Positions 33,794 through 41,850 of a stretch of DNA of 64,000 nucleotides are shown here, piece after piece. How positions within the stretch are numbered: position 1 is the first letter of the stretch; each line of letters opens with the position of its first letter. The notes below the pieces were generated by a model that saw only the letters and a program-made list of their open reading frames with translations, had not been told where the DNA came from and did not search any database. Origin of the DNA: Candidatus Poribacteria bacterium (GTDB lineage Bacteria > Poribacteria > WGA-4E > WGA-3G); the NCBI GenBank assembly GCA_022821065.1, contig JAJEEK010000050.1:62001-126000 (forward strand), written 5' to 3'. Both the position numbers and the translations under genes were made by a program.

Positions 33794-34747
33794 ATGAAAA
33801 TAAATGATAATAATTTAACCGAGTCTCCAAGGATATGTTTCGGTGAAAACCCAATACGGGACCTCCAGTTTTCTCCAGATAGTACTCATCTAGCGGTCGC
33901 TCGGGGAAACAGTGTTTTGATTTACGATGCAGAAACGGGGACAGAAATTTCCCTAATCACAGGACACACAGCATCTATTACCTCTATTTTTTTTAATTTG
34001 GATGGTAAAACGCTCATGAGCGCATGTGAGGAAGGGACAATCCGCATATCAAGAACATCCACAAGTAGATGCGCAGGCACTATACACGATTATGAAGGTG
34101 AGTTTGTCGCTTTCAGTCCAGATGGAAATTCATTTGCTGCTAAATCCTGGGGGCTTGCGGATTGGGAAGTTGATAAGATTCACGTGTTCGATATCGCTAC
34201 ATCTACACTGGTGCAAACCATTCGTGCAGATAATAGCAGTAGCTTTTTAGGTATCGTTTTCAGTCCAGATGGCAAGACACTAGCAATAAGTGAATGTGAA
34301 AGGCACGTTCTTGACGGTCCCTGTCCGATTAGTTTATGGGATATTAGCACTGGTTCTCGCCTTAAAACGCTTACAGTGGTAGTCGGTGGTGCCTTTTCTA
34401 TAGTGTTCAGTCCGGATGGTCGTACACTTGCAGACAGTGGTGGACTTTGGGATCATAGGATTGCATTATGGAATATTCAAAGTGGTAAACGGCACCGGGC
34501 ATTATTTAGAGAAGAGCGCGTGAACGCTTGGGCCCATTCTCTCGCTTTTAGTCCAGATAGTCGCGTACTTGCCAGCGGGCACAGTGATGGCAGAGTACTG
34601 ATATGGGATGTTGCTATAGGAGAACACTTGAAAACTTTTAGTGGACATACGGCGAAAGTTAGCAGCCTCTGTTTTTCTCCAGATGGATCCTCACTTGCAA
34701 CGGGTTGTGAAGATGGAACAGTACTGCTATGGGATATTCTCGATTAA
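33794..34747 (+). CDS. WD40-repeat beta-propeller protein
   Basis: Cytosolic WD40 protein of 317 residues, no signal peptide, forming one propeller of about seven blades. The blade signatures 'LQFSPDSTHLA', 'VAFSPDGNSFA', 'IVFSPDGKTLA', 'IVFSPDGRTLA', 'LAFSPDSRVLASGHSDGRVLIWD' (in part) and 'LCFSPDGSSLATGCEDG' recur about every 42 residues. Blade 3 has drifted. It lies between the nested palindrome and res, and ends 25 bp before res, so it is likely co-transcribed with res. WD40 proteins are scaffolds or sensors; in this place it might regulate or tether the restriction complex, which is inference. The ribosome site is weak (GGATAAGCTAA before ATG). Confidence 0.9.
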   Translation: MKINDNNLTESPRICFGENPIRDLQFSPDSTHLAVARGNSVLIYDAETGTEISLITGHTASITSIFFNLDGKTLMSACEEGTIRISRTSTSRCAGTIHDYEGEFVAFSPDGNSFAAKSWGLADWEVDKIHVFDIATSTLVQTIRADNSSSFLGIVFSPDGKTLAISECERHVLDGPCPISLWDISTGSRLKTLTVVVGGAFSIVFSPDGRTLADSGGLWDHRIALWNIQSGKRHRALFREERVNAWAHSLAFSPDSRVLASGHSDGRVLIWDVAIGEHLKTFSGHTAKVSSLCFSPDGSSLATGCEDGTVLLWDILD

Positions 34748-34772
34748 CCATAAGAAAAGAAGGTATCTAAAA

Positions 34773-37769
34773 ATGGCAAGAGTTAATATAGACAACCCAG
34801 TTATCAATAGTCCGTTTGAAGAACCGCAACGGCACTTCAAATTCAACGCCCGCGGTATCACCGAAGATATTGCTGAAGGTAGACGTAGAAGCGAATACTT
34901 TATGCCGTTTCCGAAACCGAAAAAGCAGTCAGGCGAAGCACAACTACAATTTGAGCTCCCCGATAGCGATCTCCGAGAAGCAAACACGTTTATCAACAGT
35001 GTTCGGACCCAAGTAGCAGCGTGGCGGAATAGCGGTTACCCCGGTGTAACCCCAACGACGCGGCGGCTCCTTGAACATTGGAACAATCCGGAGAACGAAC
35101 CGCGCCTCTATTTCTGTCAACGTGAAGCCGTAGAGACAGCCATCTATCTCAATGAATATGAAAACAAACAGCGAAACGATTCATTTCACAGCCAACTTGT
35201 AAAAGCAAACGAGGAGGCAAACCCGGATATCTTCCGTGTCGCTTTCAAGATGGCAACAGGGAGTGGTAAAACAGTTGTTATGGCGATGCTTATCGCGTAT
35301 CATACGCTGAATAAGATAGCAAGTCCGAACAGTACCCGTTTTGCCGATGCGTTTTTGATTGTGACCCCAGGTGTAACCATTCGGGACCGGCTTCAGGTGC
35401 TTTATCCAGAGAAACCGGAGAATGATTATAAGAAGATGAATCTGGTGCCGCGAGCAGATTATGATGCACTCGGTCAGGCAAAGATCGTTATCACGAACTA
35501 TCACGCCTTCCAACGCCGCACAAAAGAGGAATTGAGCAAAGTCGGTAAACAAGTACTCGGCACAGGTGCTGAAAATTTCAGGGAAACACCGGAAGAGATG
35601 GTGACCCGCGTTTGCCGGGGACTTGGTCGGAAAAAAAATATCATTGTCCTGAACGATGAAGCGCATCACTGTTACCGTCCAAAAAAGAATACGCAATCAG
35701 CGTCAGAAGAAGACGAGGCGCGTTTGTGGATAAACGGAATTGAGGCAGTAAAAGCAAAAATCGGTGTAAAACAGGTTTACGATTTATCTGCGACACCGTT
35801 CTTTCTGAGTGGTTCAGGATACTCAACAACCACATCGATCGGGAAAAAACTCAACGAAGGCGTGTTGTTTCCTTGGGTCGTTTCGGATTTTGCGTTAATT
35901 GATTCGATTGAATGTGGTATTGCGAAGGTGCCTCGCGTGCCTGTGGCGGACGATACGATGAAAGGAGACCCTATCTATCGTCGTCTCTGGGATATAGTGG
36001 GACCTAAACTTAGGGGGATTGCTACGGATGGCGAACCCCAGCTGCCCCAAGAATTGGAAGCTGCACTTCAAACGCTTTATAGTAACTACGAAAAATCGTA
36101 TGACTTATGGCAGAAGAATCCACACGGATTGACCCCGCCTGTGATGATTGTGGTTTGCAACAATACAAAAGTCTCTAAACTCGTTTACGACTGGATTGCA
36201 GGTTGGGAGAAAAAGGACACCGATGGAGAAAATGTTGTTGTCAAAGGTAACCTTCCGATATTCAATAATGAAAACAATGGCGTATGGAGTGAACACTTAA
36301 ACACACTTCTGATTGACAGCAATCAGTTGGAATCCGGCGAAGCACTGAAAGGTGCATTCAAAACAGCTGCTCGCACCCAGATTGAACAGTTCAAACGCGA
36401 GATGAATACGGATAAAGTTACGGACGCGGATTTGTTGCGGGAAGCGATGAATACGGTTGGCAAGAAAGGCAAACTTGGTGAGCAAATAAAATGTGTCGTC
36501 TCGGTTTCGATGCTGAGCGAAGGATGGGATGCAAAGCGGGTAACGCACATCCTTGGCGTGAGAGCATTTAGCACGCAGCTGCTGTGCGAACAGGTTGTCG
36601 GCAGAGGGCTGCGCCGTTCCAGTCATGATATAGAAAAGACAACTGTTGATGTTAATGGAACAGAGATTGAATTAGAAACGTTTCCACCGGAATATGCTGA
36701 AGTCTTTGGTGTTCCGTTCTCGTTTATCCCTGCAACAGGCAGTGGAAGAACAATCGATCCGCGACCTGTTACGGAAGTAAAAGCCTTACCTGAACGGAAG
36801 GCAGCGTGTGAAATTACATTCCCAATGGTTGCTGGATATCGTCGGCAGTTATCTCCCAATAAACTTGATGCAATTTTTACTGAAGATTCCCGTTATGTAC
36901 TTTCCACTGCAGAGATCCCGTCTCGTATAGAAATTGAGGCGATAACGGGTGGCACGCAAGAAGTAAATCTGCCATATATGAGGAGATTTCGTGAGCAAGA
37001 AACAATGTACTATCTCGCGAGAACAGTAATGAACAATTACCTTCTGGACGCTGATGACGAGGCAAAGTGGTGGTTGTTTCCACAAGTACTCCGTATTACC
37101 CGTCAATGGATGAAAGATTGTGTCACCTATAAAGACAATATGTATCCACAGTATTTTCACATTGGAGAGATTGGAAGAAAGGCAGCGTTGCGGATTTATC
37201 AAGGGATACTCAGAGGAGAGCAACACAATGAAAACAGTAATCCTACAGAAGATAATGCCCCGAAGGTATTTTTCCCATTTTTCCGAGATAAAGAACGTAC
37301 TGGGTCAACCGAAGATGTAGAGTTTGAAACGACGCAGCCGACATGGGAAACGCGCCCGGATAAATGCCATATTTCACACGTTGTTGCGGATACGGAATCG
37401 TGGGAACAGAAAACTGCACAGGCACTTGAGCAGATGGACGAAGTCATTGCCTACGTCAAGAACCACAACTTGGATTTCCAAATCCCGTATGTCAATCACA
37501 ACGGAACAAATCGGCAGTATGTTCCCGATTTCATTGCTCGTATCCAAAAACCCAGAGGCAGCTCTGGCGATCATATCGTGAATTTGATTCTTGAAACTTC
37601 CGGTATGGGTCGCGAAGATAAAGTTCAGAAGGTAAATACTGTCAAGAATATGTGGGTGCCAGCTGTGAACAACGCTGGCGAATTTGGCGAATGGACATTC
37701 CTTGAAATTACCGATCCGTGGGACATGCAAAACACTATCCGCGAGTTCATGAACGAATATGCGTCGTAA
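34773..37769 (+). CDS. Type III-style restriction enzyme subunit (Res), DEAH helicase-nuclease
   Basis: Superfamily 2 helicase with C-terminal nuclease, 998 residues. Motif I 'ATGSGKT' is at 161-167, the DEAH box 'LNDEAHHCY' at 293-301, motif III 'LSATPFF' near 337 and motif VI 'QVVGRGLRR' near 615. The nuclease region near 910-945 shows 'YVPDFIARI' and 'LILETSG', where the classical E-x-K Lys is Ser. Relatives often have E-V-T-G here, with Lys further on, so this need not be inactive. It ends 'NNAGEFGEWTFLEITDPWDM'. The ATG at 34773 is used; the frame upstream overlaps the WD40 gene. The 3' end overlaps potB by 11 bases. It partners the Mod at 28686. Confidence 0.93.
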   Translation: MARVNIDNPVINSPFEEPQRHFKFNARGITEDIAEGRRRSEYFMPFPKPKKQSGEAQLQFELPDSDLREANTFINSVRTQVAAWRNSGYPGVTPTTRRLLEHWNNPENEPRLYFCQREAVETAIYLNEYENKQRNDSFHSQLVKANEEANPDIFRVAFKMATGSGKTVVMAMLIAYHTLNKIASPNSTRFADAFLIVTPGVTIRDRLQVLYPEKPENDYKKMNLVPRADYDALGQAKIVITNYHAFQRRTKEELSKVGKQVLGTGAENFRETPEEMVTRVCRGLGRKKNIIVLNDEAHHCYRPKKNTQSASEEDEARLWINGIEAVKAKIGVKQVYDLSATPFFLSGSGYSTTTSIGKKLNEGVLFPWVVSDFALIDSIECGIAKVPRVPVADDTMKGDPIYRRLWDIVGPKLRGIATDGEPQLPQELEAALQTLYSNYEKSYDLWQKNPHGLTPPVMIVVCNNTKVSKLVYDWIAGWEKKDTDGENVVVKGNLPIFNNENNGVWSEHLNTLLIDSNQLESGEALKGAFKTAARTQIEQFKREMNTDKVTDADLLREAMNTVGKKGKLGEQIKCVVSVSMLSEGWDAKRVTHILGVRAFSTQLLCEQVVGRGLRRSSHDIEKTTVDVNGTEIELETFPPEYAEVFGVPFSFIPATGSGRTIDPRPVTEVKALPERKAACEITFPMVAGYRRQLSPNKLDAIFTEDSRYVLSTAEIPSRIEIEAITGGTQEVNLPYMRRFREQETMYYLARTVMNNYLLDADDEAKWWLFPQVLRITRQWMKDCVTYKDNMYPQYFHIGEIGRKAALRIYQGILRGEQHNENSNPTEDNAPKVFFPFFRDKERTGSTEDVEFETTQPTWETRPDKCHISHVVADTESWEQKTAQALEQMDEVIAYVKNHNLDFQIPYVNHNGTNRQYVPDFIARIQKPRGSSGDHIVNLILETSGMGREDKVQKVNTVKNMWVPAVNNAGEFGEWTFLEITDPWDMQNTIREFMNEYAS

Positions 37770-38610
37770 TTACCAACTTTATGTTCTCCTTTTTCCAATT
37801 GTCTTTTGGCTGGTCTGTTTCTTTCTGCTGCCGTTGATCTCGGTGTTCGTCTATAGTTTCTTAGCGCGCGGAACTTACGGCGGTGTGCGATGGATCTTTA
37901 CGCTGGAAAACTATGAGCGATTGTTTGATGGACTCTATCTCGGTATCCTCTGGCGTTCGGTGTCTACCGCTTTGATCTGTACAGCGGTCTGTCTGTTACT
38001 CGGTTACCCCTTCGCTTATTACCTCGCACGTTACAGACCGAAACACCGAAATATTTTGCTACTTCTCGTCGTCGTCCCGTTCTGGACGAACTTCCTCATC
38101 CGAACTTATGCATGGATACTAATCTTACGCACGGAAGGCTTATTGAACAACCTTTTAGGTGCCGTGTTTCCGAACTGGAGTCCGTTAGAATTGCTGAACA
38201 CGCCGCTTGCGGTGCAAATCGGTCTCGTTTACGGATATCTACCCTTTATGATACTCCCGCTCTATGCAGCATTGGAACAATTGGATATGTCGTTGCTGGA
38301 GGCAGCACAGGATTTAGGTGCGTCGCCACGGCGTGCATTCTGGCACGTGACGGTGCCGCTGAGTCTGCCGGGTATCCTTGCAGGATCCATGCTGGTTTTC
38401 ATCCCGACAGTCGGTGCGTTTCTGACACCCGACCTGCTCGGTGGCGGGAAGGTGAGTTATATCGGCAATGTGATTGAACGGCAATTTAAAACAGCACGGG
38501 ATTGGCCTTTCGGGTCTGCGCTCTCGTTTATGTTGATGGGTATAGTTTTAGTGGGGACCGTGCTGTATTTTCGCGCTTTGCAAGGGAATGAAGATTCACA
38601 GGCACTCTAA
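37759..38610 (+). CDS. potB: Spermidine/putrescine-type ABC transporter permease
   Basis: Inner-membrane permease of 283 residues with six helices, PotB family. The N-terminus 'LFPIVFWLVCFFLLPLISV' and 'SVFVYSF' are typical. The EAA loop that contacts the ATPase is 'EAAQDLGASPRRAFWHVTVP', followed by the usual 'PTVGAFLTPDLLGGGK'. The start codon at 37759 lies inside the end of res, and the stop shares its A with the potC ATG. potA (ATPase) and potD (binding protein) are missing from the window. Polyamine specificity is inferred from resemblance. Confidence 0.92.
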   Translation: MRRNYQLYVLLFPIVFWLVCFFLLPLISVFVYSFLARGTYGGVRWIFTLENYERLFDGLYLGILWRSVSTALICTAVCLLLGYPFAYYLARYRPKHRNILLLLVVVPFWTNFLIRTYAWILILRTEGLLNNLLGAVFPNWSPLELLNTPLAVQIGLVYGYLPFMILPLYAALEQLDMSLLEAAQDLGASPRRAFWHVTVPLSLPGILAGSMLVFIPTVGAFLTPDLLGGGKVSYIGNVIERQFKTARDWPFGSALSFMLMGIVLVGTVLYFRALQGNEDSQAL

Positions 38611-39395
38611 TGAAACGGATTCTTGAAGCCAACATAGGGTTGGTGTTTTTCTTTCTCTACGTCCCGATTTTAGCCGTTGTGGTGTTCTCATTCAACAGCG
38701 GAGAACAGATTTCTGTGTGGGAAGGCTTCACATTCGGTTGGTATGCCAAACTCTTTGAAGATGCGGCGTTGTGGCGTGCTTGCCGAAATAGTCTGATTGT
38801 AGCAGGTATCGCGACGGCTGTCTCTACGTTTATCGGAACGACGGCTGCATTAGCGATAGAGCGGTATCGGTTCCGTTTCCGAACCGCTCTCACCCGATGT
38901 CTCTATCTACCAGTTATCATTCCCGACATCGTGTTGGCGATAGCGTTGTTGACCTTCTATGTGCAAACGCCTATCCCGCTCGGCTTAGTCTCCGTGATTA
39001 TCGCACACTGCGTTTTCAATGTCGCGTATGTCACGATTGTCGTCCGTGCGCGTCTGCAAGGCTACGATAACACTTTAGAGGAAGCCGCTCGCGACCTCGG
39101 TGCCAACGAATGGCAGACCTTTTGGCGGATAACTTTTCCGTTGATCGCCCCCGGAATTATCGGCGGTGCTTTACTCGCCTTTACGCTCTCTATAGACGAT
39201 TTTGTGATCACCTTCTTCACTGCGGGTGTCGGCTATACGACGCTCTCTGTCCATATCTATTCACAATTGAAGTTCGGGATCACACCGAAACTCAATGCCA
39301 TCTCAACGATGTTGTTAGCGAATTCTATCGTGTTTATTCTGCTGTTCCTGTGGTTCCAAGGGGGTGCTACCACTTCACGACGTCAGGATGTATAA
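38610..39395 (+). CDS. potC: Spermidine/putrescine-type ABC transporter permease
   Basis: Partner permease of 261 residues, PotC family, six helices. Landmarks are 'LYVPILAVVVFSFNSG', the EAA loop 'EEAARDLGANEWQTFWRITFP' and the C-terminal 'SIDDFVITFFTAGVG', strongly characteristic of PotC. TAATG overlap with potB indicates coupling. It is the last gene of the unit, since a new promoter follows at 39415. Confidence 0.94.
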   Translation: MKRILEANIGLVFFFLYVPILAVVVFSFNSGEQISVWEGFTFGWYAKLFEDAALWRACRNSLIVAGIATAVSTFIGTTAALAIERYRFRFRTALTRCLYLPVIIPDIVLAIALLTFYVQTPIPLGLVSVIIAHCVFNVAYVTIVVRARLQGYDNTLEEAARDLGANEWQTFWRITFPLIAPGIIGGALLAFTLSIDDFVITFFTAGVGYTTLSVHIYSQLKFGITPKLNAISTMLLANSIVFILLFLWFQGGATTSRRQDV

Positions 39396-39414
39396 TTGTC
39401 GGCATCCGAAAAGT

Positions 39415-39444
39415 TTCGCAAATTTGGATGGGTTGTGCTATAAT
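39415..39444 (+). promoter_or_regulatory. Possible promoter of the small coiled-coil gene
   Basis: TTCGCA (39415-39420), an 18-base spacer and TATAAT (39439-39444). The -10 box is perfect, the -35 box weak. Confidence 0.5.
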
Positions 39445-39525
39445 TTTTTCATTGACAATACGAATAGCCTATGATTCAATTCTTAAAGTGCTAATCAAAA
39501 ACTCAAACACAAAAAGGTGATCGTC

Positions 39526-39750
39526 ATGACAATAGAAGCAATTTACGAATTAATGAAGCAAGGGTTTGAACAAATTAACACAAGGCTTGACCGGATTGAC
39601 ACTCGGCTTGACGACATTGACACTCGGCTTCGTGATGTTGAAACCGACGTTGCTGAAATCAAAGGCAGACGACTCGCCTTCAAAGAATGGATACCCATCG
39701 GTTGTGCAGTCATTGCCGTTATCGTCTCCATTATTGCTTTGGTGAACTAA
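39526..39750 (+). CDS. Small coiled-coil protein with C-terminal membrane anchor
   Basis: A 74-residue protein I cannot assign to a named family. Residues 16-45 are a coiled coil built from a 7-residue unit (TRLDRID, TRLDDID, TRLRDVE) that is also a 21-bp tandem repeat at the DNA level (39583-39645). Residues 55-73 form a single hydrophobic helix ('IGCAVIAVIVSIIALV'), so it is probably a tail-anchored oligomer. AAAAAGG lies 9 bases before the ATG at 39526; an in-frame GTG at 39517 is an alternative. Similar short coiled-coil membrane proteins are common as hypotheticals. Confidence 0.75.
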   Translation: MTIEAIYELMKQGFEQINTRLDRIDTRLDDIDTRLRDVETDVAEIKGRRLAFKEWIPIGCAVIAVIVSIIALVN

Positions 39751-39781
39751 AATATCAGAACAATTACAAGAAATCTCATGC

Positions 39782-40867
39782 GTGAATGACTACCGAACGC
39801 ACGTAAAAATTGATCTCGCCGCAATCCGACGGAACGCCGAGGCAATCAAAACGTCCACTGGAAAACGTTTGATCGCCGTCGTGAAAGCGGATGCCTACGG
39901 ACACGGCGTGGCACCTGTAACAAAAGCGTTGCGAGGTGTCGCGGATATGTTCGCCGTTGCAACAGTTGAAGAAGGCGTAGAACTCCGTCAGGCAGGTGTT
40001 CAGGCACCGATTCTCGTGCTTTTCAGTGCCTTATCTGAACAGGCATCGCAAATCGTTGAACACCGGTTAGTTCCGACGATAAGCGATTGGGAATTTGCGA
40101 ACCGTTTGAACACGGTCGCATCAGACCCAATAAAGGTTCATGTCAATATCAACACCGGCATGAATCGGAGCGGTATTCACTGGACGGAGGCAGCACAGTT
40201 TCTGAATAGACTCAAAACGTTGGACCGACTCGCAGTGGAGGCGGTATTCACACATTTTGCAACGGCGGACGAAGCGGATAAAAGTTACGTTTTCGTTCAA
40301 ATAGAACGGTTTTTGTCCGTGCTTGAAGAAATCCCTAACAGCGGTGAATTGGCTCACGCAGCGAACAGCGCAGCGACACTTGCAGTCCCTGAAGCATATT
40401 TTGATGCAGTGCGTCCGGGTTTAAGTCTTTATGGCGTCTATCCGGCAGCCGAAAGACCGATCGCATTAGAACCCGCACTCACATGGCAAACGCGCATCGG
40501 TTGGATCGGTTCCCTTTCAGAAGGTGAAGGTTTGAGTTACGGATTGACCTACAAAGCACCGCATCGGACCCGTGTAGCGATGGTGCGGGTCGGCTACGGC
40601 GACGGCTATTCGCGTGCTCTTTCTAATGTTGGTGAGGTGTTAGTTTGTGGGGCGCGTCGTCCGATTATTGGAAATGTGTGTATGGATGTGAGCATCGTCC
40701 GTTTAGAACCAACGGATAACGTGTCCATCGGCGATGAAGTTGTATTAATTGGCAAACAGAGGGACGCAGAGATCACGGTTGATGAACTGGCACACCGTGC
40801 TGGCACCATCTCTTATGAAATCCTCACGCAAATTGGCGCGCGTGTACCAAGGATTTTCAAACATTAG
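39782..40867 (+). CDS. alr: Alanine racemase
   Basis: PLP-dependent enzyme making D-alanine for peptidoglycan, 361 residues, cytosolic homodimer. The PLP lysine is in 'AVVKADAYGHG' (near residue 37). 'VRPGLSLYGVYP' and the second-domain catalytic Tyr region 'VRVGYGDGYSRALSN' match the family, as do 'GNVCMDVSIV' and 'AGTISYEILTQIGARVPRIF'. The start is GTG at 39782; the ATG three bases upstream is in another frame and stops after three codons. No clear ribosome site. Confidence 0.97.
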   Translation: MNDYRTHVKIDLAAIRRNAEAIKTSTGKRLIAVVKADAYGHGVAPVTKALRGVADMFAVATVEEGVELRQAGVQAPILVLFSALSEQASQIVEHRLVPTISDWEFANRLNTVASDPIKVHVNINTGMNRSGIHWTEAAQFLNRLKTLDRLAVEAVFTHFATADEADKSYVFVQIERFLSVLEEIPNSGELAHAANSAATLAVPEAYFDAVRPGLSLYGVYPAAERPIALEPALTWQTRIGWIGSLSEGEGLSYGLTYKAPHRTRVAMVRVGYGDGYSRALSNVGEVLVCGARRPIIGNVCMDVSIVRLEPTDNVSIGDEVVLIGKQRDAEITVDELAHRAGTISYEILTQIGARVPRIFKH

Positions 40868-40908
40868 CCTTCCCACGGCAAAATTCGATTGGGGTGTCAT
40901 AGTCAAAG

Positions 40909-41832
40909 ATGCTAATAGAACTTAAAAATGTATCACTCTTTTACGGTGCGAACGCTGCATTAGATAACCTTTCAATCGAAGTGCAAGGTGGCGCGATCGG
41001 TCTACTCGGACCGAACGGTGCCGGGAAAAGCACCTTACTCAAGACCCTCCTCGGTTTTGTTGAACCCAGTCAAGGTACAGCCTCTGTATTTGGATTAGAC
41101 GTGAAGACAGACCCGTTGGGCATCCGGAGGCAGATCGGGTACATGCCGGAAGACGAATGTTTAATACCCGGTATGAACGCTGTCCAACTCGTCTCGTATG
41201 CCGGGGAACTCTGTGGGATGCCGAGCCGGGACGCTATGCAACGCGCACACGAAGTGCTGTATTACGTCGGACTGGATGAAGAACGATATCGCCCGATAGA
41301 TGGATACTCAGTAGGCATGAAACAGCGGGTGAAGTTATCACAAGCCCTCATACACGATCCGAAATTGCTGCTCCTTGATGAACCGACGAACGGAATGGAT
41401 ACAAACGGTCGAGATGAGATGCTCGAACTCGTTAAAGACATCGCGGTGGACAAAGGCATCAACGTGATTTTGTCTTCACACCTGCTCCCCGATGTAGAGT
41501 ACGCATGCAGTGAGATTATCGCCTTATCACACGGCAGCGTCATCATCCAAGGGCAGATAGAGACACTAAAAAAGAACAGAGGTCAAGCGTTTGATTTGCG
41601 TGTTGTCGGGGACAACGCGGCGTACATCGCCGCTTTGGAACGTCAGAACTATCGGATTGAAGTCCGTCCTGACAAACACCTTCGGGTCACGTCCGGCAGT
41701 CAGGAAGGGACAGATACAAAGTTCTTTTTTCAACTCGCTTACGATACCGGCGTACAGCTCCGGCAGATGCGTGAAGTGAAACACTCGTTAGAGGACGTTT
41801 TCGCTGAGGTAATAAGTGTGGATTTGCAGTAG
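40909..41832 (+). CDS. ABC transporter ATP-binding protein (exporter type)
   Basis: ABC-2 type exporter ATPase of 307 residues, cytoplasmic face. Walker A is 'GPNGAGKST' (about 36-44), the signature is degenerate ('YSVGMKQRVKLSQAL', normally LSGGQ/YSxGMxQR), Walker B is 'LLLLDEPTNGMD' and the H-loop is in 'VILSSHLLPDVEYA'. 'YSxGMKQR' is the usual form in the CcmA/NatA-like group. No membrane permease follows, so it would have to work with one encoded elsewhere. The next gene starts 18 bp on. Confidence 0.92.
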   Translation: MLIELKNVSLFYGANAALDNLSIEVQGGAIGLLGPNGAGKSTLLKTLLGFVEPSQGTASVFGLDVKTDPLGIRRQIGYMPEDECLIPGMNAVQLVSYAGELCGMPSRDAMQRAHEVLYYVGLDEERYRPIDGYSVGMKQRVKLSQALIHDPKLLLLDEPTNGMDTNGRDEMLELVKDIAVDKGINVILSSHLLPDVEYACSEIIALSHGSVIIQGQIETLKKNRGQAFDLRVVGDNAAYIAALERQNYRIEVRPDKHLRVTSGSQEGTDTKFFFQLAYDTGVQLRQMREVKHSLEDVFAEVISVDLQ

Positions 41833-41850
41833 AGATATAGGGAGGAAATT

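Noticed and set aside
33574-33807. Open frame of 77 codons before the WD40 gene
   Set aside because: It lies almost wholly within the nested inverted repeats, has no ribosome site, and its sequence is simply the translated palindrome.
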